48,932 nt of DNA from the NCBI GenBank assembly GCA_036725605.1, contig DAIMDW010000034.1, forward strand, positions 1 to 48,932, read 5' to 3'. Positions 7,802 through 15,331 of this stretch are shown here, piece after piece. Made by a program: the position numbers and the translations under genes. The stretch is from CALBTQ01 sp036725605 (GTDB lineage Bacteria > Lernaellota > Lernaellaia > Lernaellales > Lernaellaceae). The number at the start of each line of letters is the position of its first letter. The stretch's first letter is position 1. The notes under the pieces are model-generated. The model searched no databases and was not told the origin of the DNA. It saw nothing but the letters and a program-made list of their open reading frames with translations.

Positions 7802-9394
7802 ATGGCGAAAAAATTATCAGTTCCAGGATTGTATGGACCTTCCAAGACCAGCTGGTTAATCGAAATAGCTAAAGCCCATAAACTATACATGAAGTATAAG
7901 GAGGTCCTGAAACGAGATCCCTTTCTGGGATCGCAAGCAGAGCACCTGGAAGATCTCTTTGCCCTTTCGACTACAAAAATCAACACCAAAGACATTAACA
8001 AAAGCTATTATCGCTCCATGACGGAAATCCGACATCTGGCCGGCAATTACAGCAAAGCCGTTTCCGAATTGAGATTGTGTTGCGCATCAAGCGATTATAT
8101 GAAAATTATTTACACATTAACTATGTTGCATTTGGATTTAGGCGTTTATAATCAATATAATGACCAGAGAACGTATTTGATGCTGACCAAGTCGCTTGAC
8201 GGCGACTTTGAATGTTTGAATCAACTGCTGCCAGAAGACAGCGTCATTACCATGCATCTAACAGGGACCACTTCAAGTCCGTCTTACGAGTATCTTTACT
8301 TACTTAAGGATCATTTCAAAGGCATATACGATGATCCCAGTCTTACTTCAGCGAGCATATTGAAATACATCCTAAGAGAAGCCAAAGAAAACGGAATTCT
8401 TGGCCTATTTCGAAAACCTCAAAAAAAACTGACAAGCGGAAGAGGAAACCTTTCAAGAGAGGAGTCGACAAGGAGATCCGTTTTATTTGATATCTATCGA
8501 AATTTCGGCCGTGCCTTGAGCGATGCCATCGGCGAGGAAACATTGGAAGCTCTTCTTCCATCCTATGAGATTCCCAACATCGCAAGCATAGAATTTTTTC
8601 CCGAGGAATTGAAAAAGAGTTGGTTCTGGCTGCAATCGACTTTACGAATGCCGTTGGAAAAGAAACGCGCCTATATTGAAATGGAATTGCAGGAAATCAA
8701 TCATCCCTGGCTCACAAGCATTGATAGCTTTTTAACCTCCGCCCTATTCGACCTATTTATCGGACGAGCGGAAAAGTTATTATTCTTTATTCAAAATAAT
8801 CACATCATTGACTCATGTCGCGATCCGGCAGAAAAAGCCCGCAAGCTCAAAATGATGGAAGACTTGGAATCCTATTATGAATTACTGAAAAAAGCAAAAG
8901 ACGTTTACACAAACGAGGCTCCGGACACCAATAAAATTAAACTTAAAAACGACATCGAACGATACATAATCAATATTATGGCAATTGCATCCTATTTTAC
9001 CAATGACGATTTCTTTAAAATTTACAATAGGAAGCCATATTACCTTGACCCAAATTTATTGGACCGGGATCGCGCCAAACAAATGTCTAAAAGATATTAT
9101 CAAAACGATTATTCCAAGCCACGAGGCATTGAACAAACCGACATTGCACAACCTTTGTTCCCAAACTTAACGCCATTGAATTTGGAGATCAAAAATAGTT
9201 ATCAGGACACACAAAACATCCTTAATGACATACAGAGCGAGCAACAACCGAGAACGGATCAGCGAAACATCATCAGGTCGACCAGCGAGAATTTGCTGTC
9301 ATTGTGGGAGGATATTATCAATAACGCCTATGAATATACCTTTGATGTTCACCTGGGCGATCCAACCCTTGAACTTAGGGCCGCTCCCCAATAA
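7802..9394 (+). CDS. Orphan protein 2 in the tape-measure position, function unknown
   Basis: A 530-aa, helix-rich, Lys/Asn/Tyr-rich protein with no family I recognise. It has no signal peptide; residues about 310-325 (FLTSALFDLFIGRAEKLL) are amphipathic rather than membrane-spanning. It shares the AT-rich composition and codon style of the preceding gene and ends 11 bp before the Dit-like gene. A stretch near residues 75-108 (YYRSMTEIRHLAGNY then SSDYM) resembles one in the preceding protein near 197-225 (YYYIQNIRRIVNEY then SSDHM), a hint that the pair arose by duplication. The pair occupies the slot in which a single tape-measure gene is expected. The combined length, about 1100 residues, would suit a tape measure split in two, but nothing in the sequence proves this. 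Confidence 0.75.
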   Translation: MAKKLSVPGLYGPSKTSWLIEIAKAHKLYMKYKEVLKRDPFLGSQAEHLEDLFALSTTKINTKDINKSYYRSMTEIRHLAGNYSKAVSELRLCCASSDYMKIIYTLTMLHLDLGVYNQYNDQRTYLMLTKSLDGDFECLNQLLPEDSVITMHLTGTTSSPSYEYLYLLKDHFKGIYDDPSLTSASILKYILREAKENGILGLFRKPQKKLTSGRGNLSREESTRRSVLFDIYRNFGRALSDAIGEETLEALLPSYEIPNIASIEFFPEELKKSWFWLQSTLRMPLEKKRAYIEMELQEINHPWLTSIDSFLTSALFDLFIGRAEKLLFFIQNNHIIDSCRDPAEKARKLKMMEDLESYYELLKKAKDVYTNEAPDTNKIKLKNDIERYIINIMAIASYFTNDDFFKIYNRKPYYLDPNLLDRDRAKQMSKRYYQNDYSKPRGIEQTDIAQPLFPNLTPLNLEIKNSYQDTQNILNDIQSEQQPRTDQRNIIRSTSENLLSLWEDIINNAYEYTFDVHLGDPTLELRAAPQ

Positions 9395-9405
9395 ACGAGG
9401 ATAAA

Positions 9406-10122
9406 ATGTCACTTGCCTTATTATTAAATGCTCCGATCAAGACGGAATTTCGCGAGGCGGAGGATTTTCCGATTGCCGATGAGGAATCGAGCACGTTCGA
9501 CGATCTGCTCGATACGGTGGAAAAATTCATCACCGGCACCGTTGGCGACGCCATGCTGGTGTTGGACGCGACCAAGACGGAAAACCACACCCTGTCGACG
9601 GAAATCCCCTCGCATACCATTCAATTGGTTAATGAACAGGATAAAACCAAAAAGACATCGACGATTCACGATCATGTGTATTTGAAACCACGGTCATTAA
9701 CCATCAGCGGAGTCGTTTCCGACTCGCCGGTCGTCTATCTATCCGGCGTTTTCAATTACGGCGCCCTGACCAACCTGGTGGATGCCGGCGAGATGTCGCC
9801 GACCGTCAACGCGTACAATACCCTGGTCGACATCTGCAACCGGCGGATCGTGCTCGACGTGGTGACCAGCCTGGAATACTACAAGAATATGATGATCAAG
9901 AGCATCACCATCAATCGTTCAAACACCACCGGCAAGGCGCTCGATTTCACCGCCACTCTTGAAGAAATCGGCACTGTTTCCTTCGATCCGAAAAGCAAAT
10001 CGCCGGACGACACCTGGTCGAATGTTGCCATGGGCGATAAAGTGCAGCCGATTCCCGACCTGGCCCAGGTGGTCACCGGCGTTTACTTCACCGGCAAGGT
10101 TCTGGGAAGCATGTTGTTTTAA
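9406..10122 (+). CDS. Dit-like baseplate / distal tail protein
   Basis: This 238-aa protein carries the pattern of the Dit-like N-terminal domain found in contractile phages: a strand with HTIQLVNEQ near residue 70, then DHVYLKPRSLTISGVVSDSP, a variable loop, a helix AYNTLVDICNRRIVLDVVT, and the closing strands YYKNMMIKSITINRS plus GKALDFTATLEEI. In related tails it forms the ring joining tube end to baseplate hub. GC-rich codon use resumes with this gene after the two AT-rich orphans, which marks the boundary of that insert. AACGAGGAT lies just before ATG 9406. Position directly upstream of plug, hub and spike genes matches the conserved order of compact baseplates such as that of cyanophage Pam3. 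Confidence 0.82.
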   Translation: MSLALLLNAPIKTEFREAEDFPIADEESSTFDDLLDTVEKFITGTVGDAMLVLDATKTENHTLSTEIPSHTIQLVNEQDKTKKTSTIHDHVYLKPRSLTISGVVSDSPVVYLSGVFNYGALTNLVDAGEMSPTVNAYNTLVDICNRRIVLDVVTSLEYYKNMMIKSITINRSNTTGKALDFTATLEEIGTVSFDPKSKSPDDTWSNVAMGDKVQPIPDLAQVVTGVYFTGKVLGSMLF

Positions 10123-10172
10123 TTGAATTTCCATCTCAAAGAGTTTTAATATTATCTTTCGCGGAGATCATC

Positions 10173-10574
10173 ATGCCCGAAAGCAGTATATACGAAAGTG
10201 ACGAAACCTTTGCTACCGTCGATCAACGGGTCGCTCATTATAAGGCCAGCATGAGCCAGATCCCGCTGGATCCCACGTATCCGGCTCAGGATGTGCGCGT
10301 GAAACTGGGCGAAAAAACCTATCGTCTGCAGTTCATCTGGAATCGTCGGCAAGCGCTATGGTCAATGAATATCTCCACCGACAACGGCACACTGCTGTTG
10401 TCCGGTGTGCCGTTACACCCGGACAGCATACCGCTGCAGCCCTTCAGCAATTCAAAACTGCCGCCGGGCCAAATCATTGTTTGGGATACGGGCGATCCTG
10501 AAAAAACCCCCGGTCGCTATGAATTCGGCACTCAAAATCGCGTGAGGATCTTGTATTATGGACCGAATGTTTAA
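10173..10574 (+). CDS. Baseplate plug protein (Pam3 gp18-like)
   Basis: This 133-aa protein matches the small plug proteins of compact contractile baseplates. It shows a basic N-terminal segment, then a strand PLDPTYPAQDVRVKLGEKTY, the conserved RLQFIWNRRQALWSMNIST, a GTLLLSGVPLHPDS turn and the ending PPGQIIVWDTGD...RVRILYYG. In the Pam3 baseplate the plug fills the tube channel below the hub. The C-terminus overlaps the start of the hub gene by 17 bp, indicating translational coupling. The preceding 50 bp are AT-rich with GCGGAG upstream of ATG 10173. Confidence 0.8.
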   Translation: MPESSIYESDETFATVDQRVAHYKASMSQIPLDPTYPAQDVRVKLGEKTYRLQFIWNRRQALWSMNISTDNGTLLLSGVPLHPDSIPLQPFSNSKLPPGQIIVWDTGDPEKTPGRYEFGTQNRVRILYYGPNV

Positions 10575-11511
10575 TCGCCACATCTTGATCACCGTCGCCT
10601 TGCCGGAATCGCCCGACGATGAAATGGTTATTTGCAACCAAAGTCTTCACCAGACGATCGATATTGCAAAAAGTTATACCAAAGAGCATCCGATCAAAGC
10701 CGATGTAGTTCTGACCAATCTGGCGGAACCGGCTATTGAACTGATCAAAACGGACAATCTCTTTACCGTCCGCGCCGGTTATGCCGGTTTCAGCTATCAA
10801 ACCGATTATATCGATGATTACTTTAAATTGCCGATTCTTTTTCGCGGCACAATTGTCGAGGCGGAAACCAAACAATGGGGCAATGATCGACCGACGACGA
10901 TTGCCGCCCATGACGGCGGCACCGGTTTGAAGAAAATCGAAGTGCATCAGGACTTCCCGGAAAACACGCCGGCGCGCGATTATGTCAAAGCATTGTTCAA
11001 TCCAAAAACCAATGCCTACATCGACGGCAAAGCCAACCTTGGCGATCAGTTCGACAAGTATTATCTGACCCTTTCCTCGGATATCGATACGGTCATCGAT
11101 GAAGCGGTGCCGGCCACCGACGTGTATTTGCGCGGCAAACAATGCGCCGGAATTTGGGCGGATTACGTCAAAGCAATAACCACCAAATACAAATTGCAGT
11201 TCTGCGTGGAAAATCACATCATCAAGCTGTGGCCGGAAAGCAAACCGTTCGGCGGCACTTTGATCGTCAAACCGGAGTTCGGTCTGATTGGTTTGCCTTC
11301 CGTAGGCGATAGCGGCGACGTGACTTGTGAAATGCTGCTGCGACCGGATGTTTACCTTTCACAGCCTTTCGAAATTCAAAACAGCACGATCACCGGCACG
11401 TTCAATATCGCCCAAATATTTCATGAATACGACGGAAATAAATTCACCACCAAAATCATTTCCGAACAAACGAAAAAGAAAACCACCGACAACAAAGCAA
11501 CTGAAGAATGA
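10558..11511 (+). CDS. Baseplate hub protein (gp27/gp44-like)
   Basis: The 317-aa protein lies between plug and spike, the place of the trimeric hub that adapts the sixfold tube to the threefold spike. It shows the hub pattern: N-terminal strand FNRHILITVALPE, a strand HPIKADVVLTNL, a GYAGFSYQTDYIDD...LPILFRGTIVEA block typical of tube-like domains, a central helical region (NTPARDYVKALFN) and a late domain YKLQFCVENHIIKLWPES. A Lys/Thr-rich tail (about 300-317) probably is disordered. ATG 10558 overlaps the plug gene by 17 bp; a second in-frame ATG at 10567 is possible. Family naming is by synteny and pattern. Confidence 0.75.
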   Translation: MDRMFNRHILITVALPESPDDEMVICNQSLHQTIDIAKSYTKEHPIKADVVLTNLAEPAIELIKTDNLFTVRAGYAGFSYQTDYIDDYFKLPILFRGTIVEAETKQWGNDRPTTIAAHDGGTGLKKIEVHQDFPENTPARDYVKALFNPKTNAYIDGKANLGDQFDKYYLTLSSDIDTVIDEAVPATDVYLRGKQCAGIWADYVKAITTKYKLQFCVENHIIKLWPESKPFGGTLIVKPEFGLIGLPSVGDSGDVTCEMLLRPDVYLSQPFEIQNSTITGTFNIAQIFHEYDGNKFTTKIISEQTKKKTTDNKATEE

Positions 11512-11517
11512 ATATTA

Positions 11518-11534
11518 CCAGGCATTGAGCCTGG
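11518..11534 (+). other. Intercistronic stem-loop between hub and spike genes
   Basis: CCAGGC and GCCTGG form a perfect 6-bp stem around a 5-base loop, 6 bp after the hub stop codon. No T-run follows directly, so it is more likely an RNA processing or stability element than a terminator. The next T-run is 15 bp further on. Confidence 0.35.
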
Positions 11535-11577
11535 CTGATCGATAAATCGTTTTTCCGAAAAAATCGAGGATACAACC

Positions 11578-12348
11578 ATGGGCCTGCCTCCCAAACCGAC
11601 GCTGGCTTCGGCGGTCAAGTACGCCATCGGCAAGAAAGTTGCCGGAGTGCACACGGCCATGCCGGGTCTGGTAACCAAATACGATGCCGCGCGGCAATGG
11701 GCCAACGTCCAGCCGTGCGTGATGTACAAAACCGACGAGGACGACGACGCCGTCGCCATGCCGGAACTGAAAAACATTCCGGTTGTGTTTCCGCGCACGG
11801 CGACGACCTATCTGACGTTGCCGGTCGCCAAGGGCGATCACGTGTTGCTCGTTTTCGCCGAACGTTCGATCGACGATTGGCTGGCCGGCAAAGCCGACGA
11901 AGCGCCGGTCGAGCCGTTCGATCCGCGCATTCACGATTTCAACGACGCCTTCGCGGTCGTCGGCGTCTTTCCGGTCTCCGTCGCGCTGGAAGAGAACGAC
12001 GAAGATGTGCGCCTGGGCCGGCAGGATGATTCCGCGCAGGCGAATATTCGCATCCGCCCGAACGGCGACATCGTTCTGGAAACCAACGGCACCATCCTGC
12101 TGGGCAGCGAAAGCGCGAGCAATGCCATCGTGCCGCAACCGGCCCTCGCCACCTGGGTGAGTGAACTGCTGCAATATCTTTCCGACATGGCGACGGTGGT
12201 GAGCCCCGCCGTGAAGGGAAATGGGGATCCGATCTCTTCAAATCCATTATTCGCCACCGCCTCAATCATGTTGGAAAAACTGGCCTTGTTCGCCCAATCG
12301 ACGCAAGAAGGCGGCTACGGCGTCATCAATTCAAAAGTGAGGATTTAA
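11578..12348 (+). CDS. Membrane-puncturing spike (Gp138 N-terminal domain)
   Basis: This 256-aa protein has the Gp138-type OB-fold start: TAMPGLVTKYDAARQWANVQ, then MPELKNIPVVFPRT and TYLTLPVAKGDHVLLVFAER, followed by SIDDWL. These strands and the invariant-type GD turn are characteristic of the family of central spikes. Residues about 150-190 (DSAQANIRIRPNGDIVLETN) are the start of the beta-helical needle, which here is short. The C-terminal 60 residues are helical rather than the usual metal-binding tip, so a separate tip protein may exist or be dispensable. The spike is pushed through the outer membrane when the sheath contracts. GAGGAT precedes ATG 11578. Confidence 0.85.
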   Translation: MGLPPKPTLASAVKYAIGKKVAGVHTAMPGLVTKYDAARQWANVQPCVMYKTDEDDDAVAMPELKNIPVVFPRTATTYLTLPVAKGDHVLLVFAERSIDDWLAGKADEAPVEPFDPRIHDFNDAFAVVGVFPVSVALEENDEDVRLGRQDDSAQANIRIRPNGDIVLETNGTILLGSESASNAIVPQPALATWVSELLQYLSDMATVVSPAVKGNGDPISSNPLFATASIMLEKLALFAQSTQEGGYGVINSKVRI

Positions 12349-12351
12349 CCA

Positions 12352-12720
12352 ATGGCAACCGATCTGGCCATTACCAAAGACGGTGATTTGGAATTCAGCG
12401 ACGACAAACTGTCCACCATCACCGCCGGCGAGGTCATTCGCCAGCGGCTGCTGGTGCGCCTGTCGACGTTCCGCGGCACCTGGTTCGCCGATCCCAATTT
12501 CGGCGTGCCCTATTATCAGAAGGTGCTCGGCCACCAGTTCAATCCGGTGATCATGAACGCGATTTTCGTCAAGGCCATCACCGACACCCCGGGCGTCGTG
12601 CAGCTCAAGGAGCCGATCCACTACGAATGGGATCGGCGCCTGCGCGTTCTTACCCTGTCGTTTACCGTTATCGCCGATACCGGCGAAGAAATTTCTTTAT
12701 ATAAGGATATCAACGTATGA
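12352..12720 (+). CDS. Baseplate wedge protein, gp25-like (DUF2634/GPW type)
   Basis: The 122-aa product matches small gp25-like wedge proteins: ATDLAITKDGDLEFSDDKL at the N-terminus, then the core GEVIRQRLLVRLSTFRGTWF, PNFGVPYYQ, a helical connection and the final strand pair LRVLTLSFTVIADTGE. This family links sheath base and baseplate wedge in contractile machines and is conserved from phage T4 to type VI secretion. It starts 3 bp after the spike stop and its TGA overlaps the ATG of the J protein (ATGA), so the three genes are translationally coupled. Confidence 0.82.
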   Translation: MATDLAITKDGDLEFSDDKLSTITAGEVIRQRLLVRLSTFRGTWFADPNFGVPYYQKVLGHQFNPVIMNAIFVKAITDTPGVVQLKEPIHYEWDRRLRVLTLSFTVIADTGEEISLYKDINV

Positions 12721-14216
12721 GCACTACCCAAACACAGTATGGCGTTGTGGAAAGCGGATTCGTCCTCAAGCGCTTCCCGGAAATTCACCTCGATCTGGTG
12801 CTGGCGTTAAAAAATTCGCCGTTGTTCGGCAACAACTTTAACGTGGAACCGGACAGTGCGATGGGCCAACTTCTTCAGATTTTCGCCGAGCGTGAAGCGC
12901 GCCTGTGGGAGATGGCCCAGGCGATCTACTACGCGGCTTATCCGAACACGGCGTCGGGAGCGGCGCTGGACAACCTGTGTGCGCTGACCGGCATCAAACG
13001 CAAAGCGCCGAGCTACTCGCGTGTCGCGGTAACCTTCAGCAATGGCGTGGAAGGAGTGACCATTCCTTTCACCACAACCGTCTCGGTAGCCAAAACCGCC
13101 GAACGTTTCGTCGTGGACACCGACTCCTACGAAACGGAACCGGTGTTCCCCGAGGACGGATCGCAGACCGTGATTATGATCGCCGAAAATTCCGGACCGA
13201 TTGAAGCTCCGGTCGGATCGATCGTCAATTTGTGCACGAGCATCGCCGGCGCGCCGGACGTAACCGTGATCAATAACGAAAAGGCCGACTTGGGCGACTA
13301 CGCCGAAACCGATTCGGATTTGCGCCTGCGCCGGCAATTGTCGCTGCAGATGGGCGGTTACGGCACGGTCGAGTCGATTCGTTCGCGGTTGAGCGACGAG
13401 TTCGACGGCATCACCGAATTGCTGGTGTTTGAGAATCACAAAGATTACGAAACCAACAATCGCCCGCCACATTCGCTGGAGGTGATCGTCCGCGGTTCAT
13501 ATACCGACGCGGAGTTGGCGCAAAAAATCTGGGAAGTGAAACCGGCCGGCATCGAGACCTGCTCCACGGCGGGGGAATCGGAGTGCCATGTCTGTCAAGT
13601 GATCACCGACAGCATGGGCCTGTCGCACGACATTCACTTCACCAAGGCTGAGTATTATCCGGTTTGGCTGCAAGCGGAACTGAAGGTCAATCGCCGCTTC
13701 AATCTGGGGCTGAAACAGAAATTTCAGCTTAATCCGATAGAAGTGGACGAATATTCGGCGTACGTCTGCGGCTATTATCTCTCGGCGGATACCTTCAGTG
13801 AATTTCTCGAAATGCTCAATAGATATTTCTATTTTCTCGACATCGTCGCCGTCCCCGACACTCCCAATTACACCTTGGAGCATCGATATGCCGGTTGTCC
13901 GTTCAGTATTCTCCCGGTGAGCGGAATGACTTACACCCTGGTGCGGCCGGCCGACGGGGACCAGCTCGACTTGATCGGCAACATCGTCACGTTGGCCGAG
14001 GAAATTCAAACCATCGGCAAACCCGCGGTGGCCTACAAATACTTCGAGGCGGTCAATCGTATGGACGGAGTCGAGTACGCCGATATTCATTTGATAACCG
14101 CCGATGAAAGAACCGGCGAACTGATCTATCCCGATAGTCAGACAATGAAGGCTTATCAAGTGGCCGAATTTGCCGCCTCACGCGTTCTAGTCATCATCCA
14201 GGAGGTGCTCGAATGA
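12717..14216 (+). CDS. Baseplate J-like wedge protein (gp47 family)
   Basis: At 499 aa this is the largest wedge protein. The N-terminus shows the J-family signature: a low-complexity leader, MGQLLQIFAEREARLWEMAQ, then AYPNTASGAALDNLCALTGI and KRKAPSYSRVAVTFS. Next comes the beta domain TIPFTTTVSVAKTAERFVVD and the SDLRLRRQLSLQ helix followed by a GTVESIRSRL segment, all in the expected order. The C-terminal half carries an uncommon insertion with several Cys and Tyr residues (about 275-400). In contractile tails this protein forms the wedge ring with gp25- and gp6-like partners. ATGA overlaps join it to both neighbours. Confidence 0.88.
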   Translation: MSTTQTQYGVVESGFVLKRFPEIHLDLVLALKNSPLFGNNFNVEPDSAMGQLLQIFAEREARLWEMAQAIYYAAYPNTASGAALDNLCALTGIKRKAPSYSRVAVTFSNGVEGVTIPFTTTVSVAKTAERFVVDTDSYETEPVFPEDGSQTVIMIAENSGPIEAPVGSIVNLCTSIAGAPDVTVINNEKADLGDYAETDSDLRLRRQLSLQMGGYGTVESIRSRLSDEFDGITELLVFENHKDYETNNRPPHSLEVIVRGSYTDAELAQKIWEVKPAGIETCSTAGESECHVCQVITDSMGLSHDIHFTKAEYYPVWLQAELKVNRRFNLGLKQKFQLNPIEVDEYSAYVCGYYLSADTFSEFLEMLNRYFYFLDIVAVPDTPNYTLEHRYAGCPFSILPVSGMTYTLVRPADGDQLDLIGNIVTLAEEIQTIGKPAVAYKYFEAVNRMDGVEYADIHLITADERTGELIYPDSQTMKAYQVAEFAASRVLVIIQEVLE

Positions 14217-15226
14217 GCGACTTTCCGACCAATATACTGATTGAGAATCACGTTGCGCGAGCGCTGGCGCGTTTCACCGACGTCTTCCGCAATCAGCCTC
14301 GGCTAAAAACGCTGGTTACGTCCAATCCGGTGAGCAACACTATGGTGAATCTGCTGTTGTATCCGCCTACCGGCGCCGATTCGGTTTATAAAATCGTTCT
14401 CGACGGAACCGAGTTTACACTCAGCGGCGCCGACTATCTCAATTGGGAATATCCGGACAACGTCAACGCCATCGGAGAGGATCTCGCGTTGCTTATCCGG
14501 GACCAAAGCGATCTGGGAATTTGGTCTAATTTCAGCTCCTCCATTATCTATGACGGCGAGATGACCGTTTTTGTATTGACGCTCGTGACCGAAACGTATA
14601 ATTCGCCCTCGCCCCAACCATTCAGCATCGAAGTGAGTGGGCCGATTTCCTACGGCCTTTCCAGTGTCGACCAGATCCAGGAGCTCGAATACATGCTGGC
14701 CGACATGTATCTGAAGCGCACGTTGGCCGACGCCAAAGGGCTTCACCTGGACAACCTGGGCGAAACGCTCGGTTATCGTCGGCCGCGCGGACAAAACGAT
14801 GATGAATACCGCGGCGACCTGGCCATCTGGCACAACTATATGCAGAGCTCCGGCGAACCGGAACGGCTGATTCACCTCGTGCGCGAATTCGCCAATGAGA
14901 CAGACGACGTGATGACCACGACTCCCGATTACCTGCCCTCGTGGCTCGAGGATCAATCATTGCAATGGGCGGAAGATCTGGACGTCGAACTGAAAGAATA
15001 TTTTCCCGGTTTTGTGATCATCACAACCAACAAACTGCCGGTCAATGCCACACGATTGGGGAATATCATTGAGCAAGCTTCCCCCGCCGGCGTGCATGTC
15101 GATGTCGTTGTCGCCGACAAAGACAACGCCTTCTGTTTTGATTCCATTTCCCTCCCCAGCGGCTTCCATGGCTTTGACAGCTCGGCAAATCCGGGAGATG
15201 GCGGCCGATTGGCAGACTTACTATAA
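14213..15226 (+). CDS. Baseplate wedge / tail protein I-like (DUF2612 type)
   Basis: The 337-aa product follows baseplate J, where a tail protein I/gp6-like wedge is expected. Diagnostic stretches are LKRTLADAKGLHLDNLGETL, GYRRPRGQNDDEYRGDL and the helix EPERLIHLVREFAN, typical of DUF2612 proteins. The C-terminus ends in the motif seen at the tip of that family, FHGFDSSANPGDGGRLADLL, probably the fibre attachment strand. An N-terminal extension of about 150 residues contains an additional beta domain (VYKIVLDGTEFTLSG) similar to the small modules in the sheath and terminator. Coupled to the J gene by ATGA. Confidence 0.8.
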   Translation: MSDFPTNILIENHVARALARFTDVFRNQPRLKTLVTSNPVSNTMVNLLLYPPTGADSVYKIVLDGTEFTLSGADYLNWEYPDNVNAIGEDLALLIRDQSDLGIWSNFSSSIIYDGEMTVFVLTLVTETYNSPSPQPFSIEVSGPISYGLSSVDQIQELEYMLADMYLKRTLADAKGLHLDNLGETLGYRRPRGQNDDEYRGDLAIWHNYMQSSGEPERLIHLVREFANETDDVMTTTPDYLPSWLEDQSLQWAEDLDVELKEYFPGFVIITTNKLPVNATRLGNIIEQASPAGVHVDVVVADKDNAFCFDSISLPSGFHGFDSSANPGDGGRLADLL

Positions 15227-15331
15227 CGACTGCCCGAACATCGATCGTTCGCGCCGTTCCCGGCGCCGATAGATACAAGGTCAACTTTTATCCACGGTAG
15301 GCAATCCGCCGCCGCGTAAGGAGTTTGCATA

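Noticed and set aside
2045..15226. Type VI secretion or extracellular contractile injection system
   Set aside because: DUF3383/DUF3277 sheath and tube, tail chaperone, Gp138 spike and plug are phage types; no ClpV, TssJLM, VgrG-PAAR, LysM or AAA+ genes are present.
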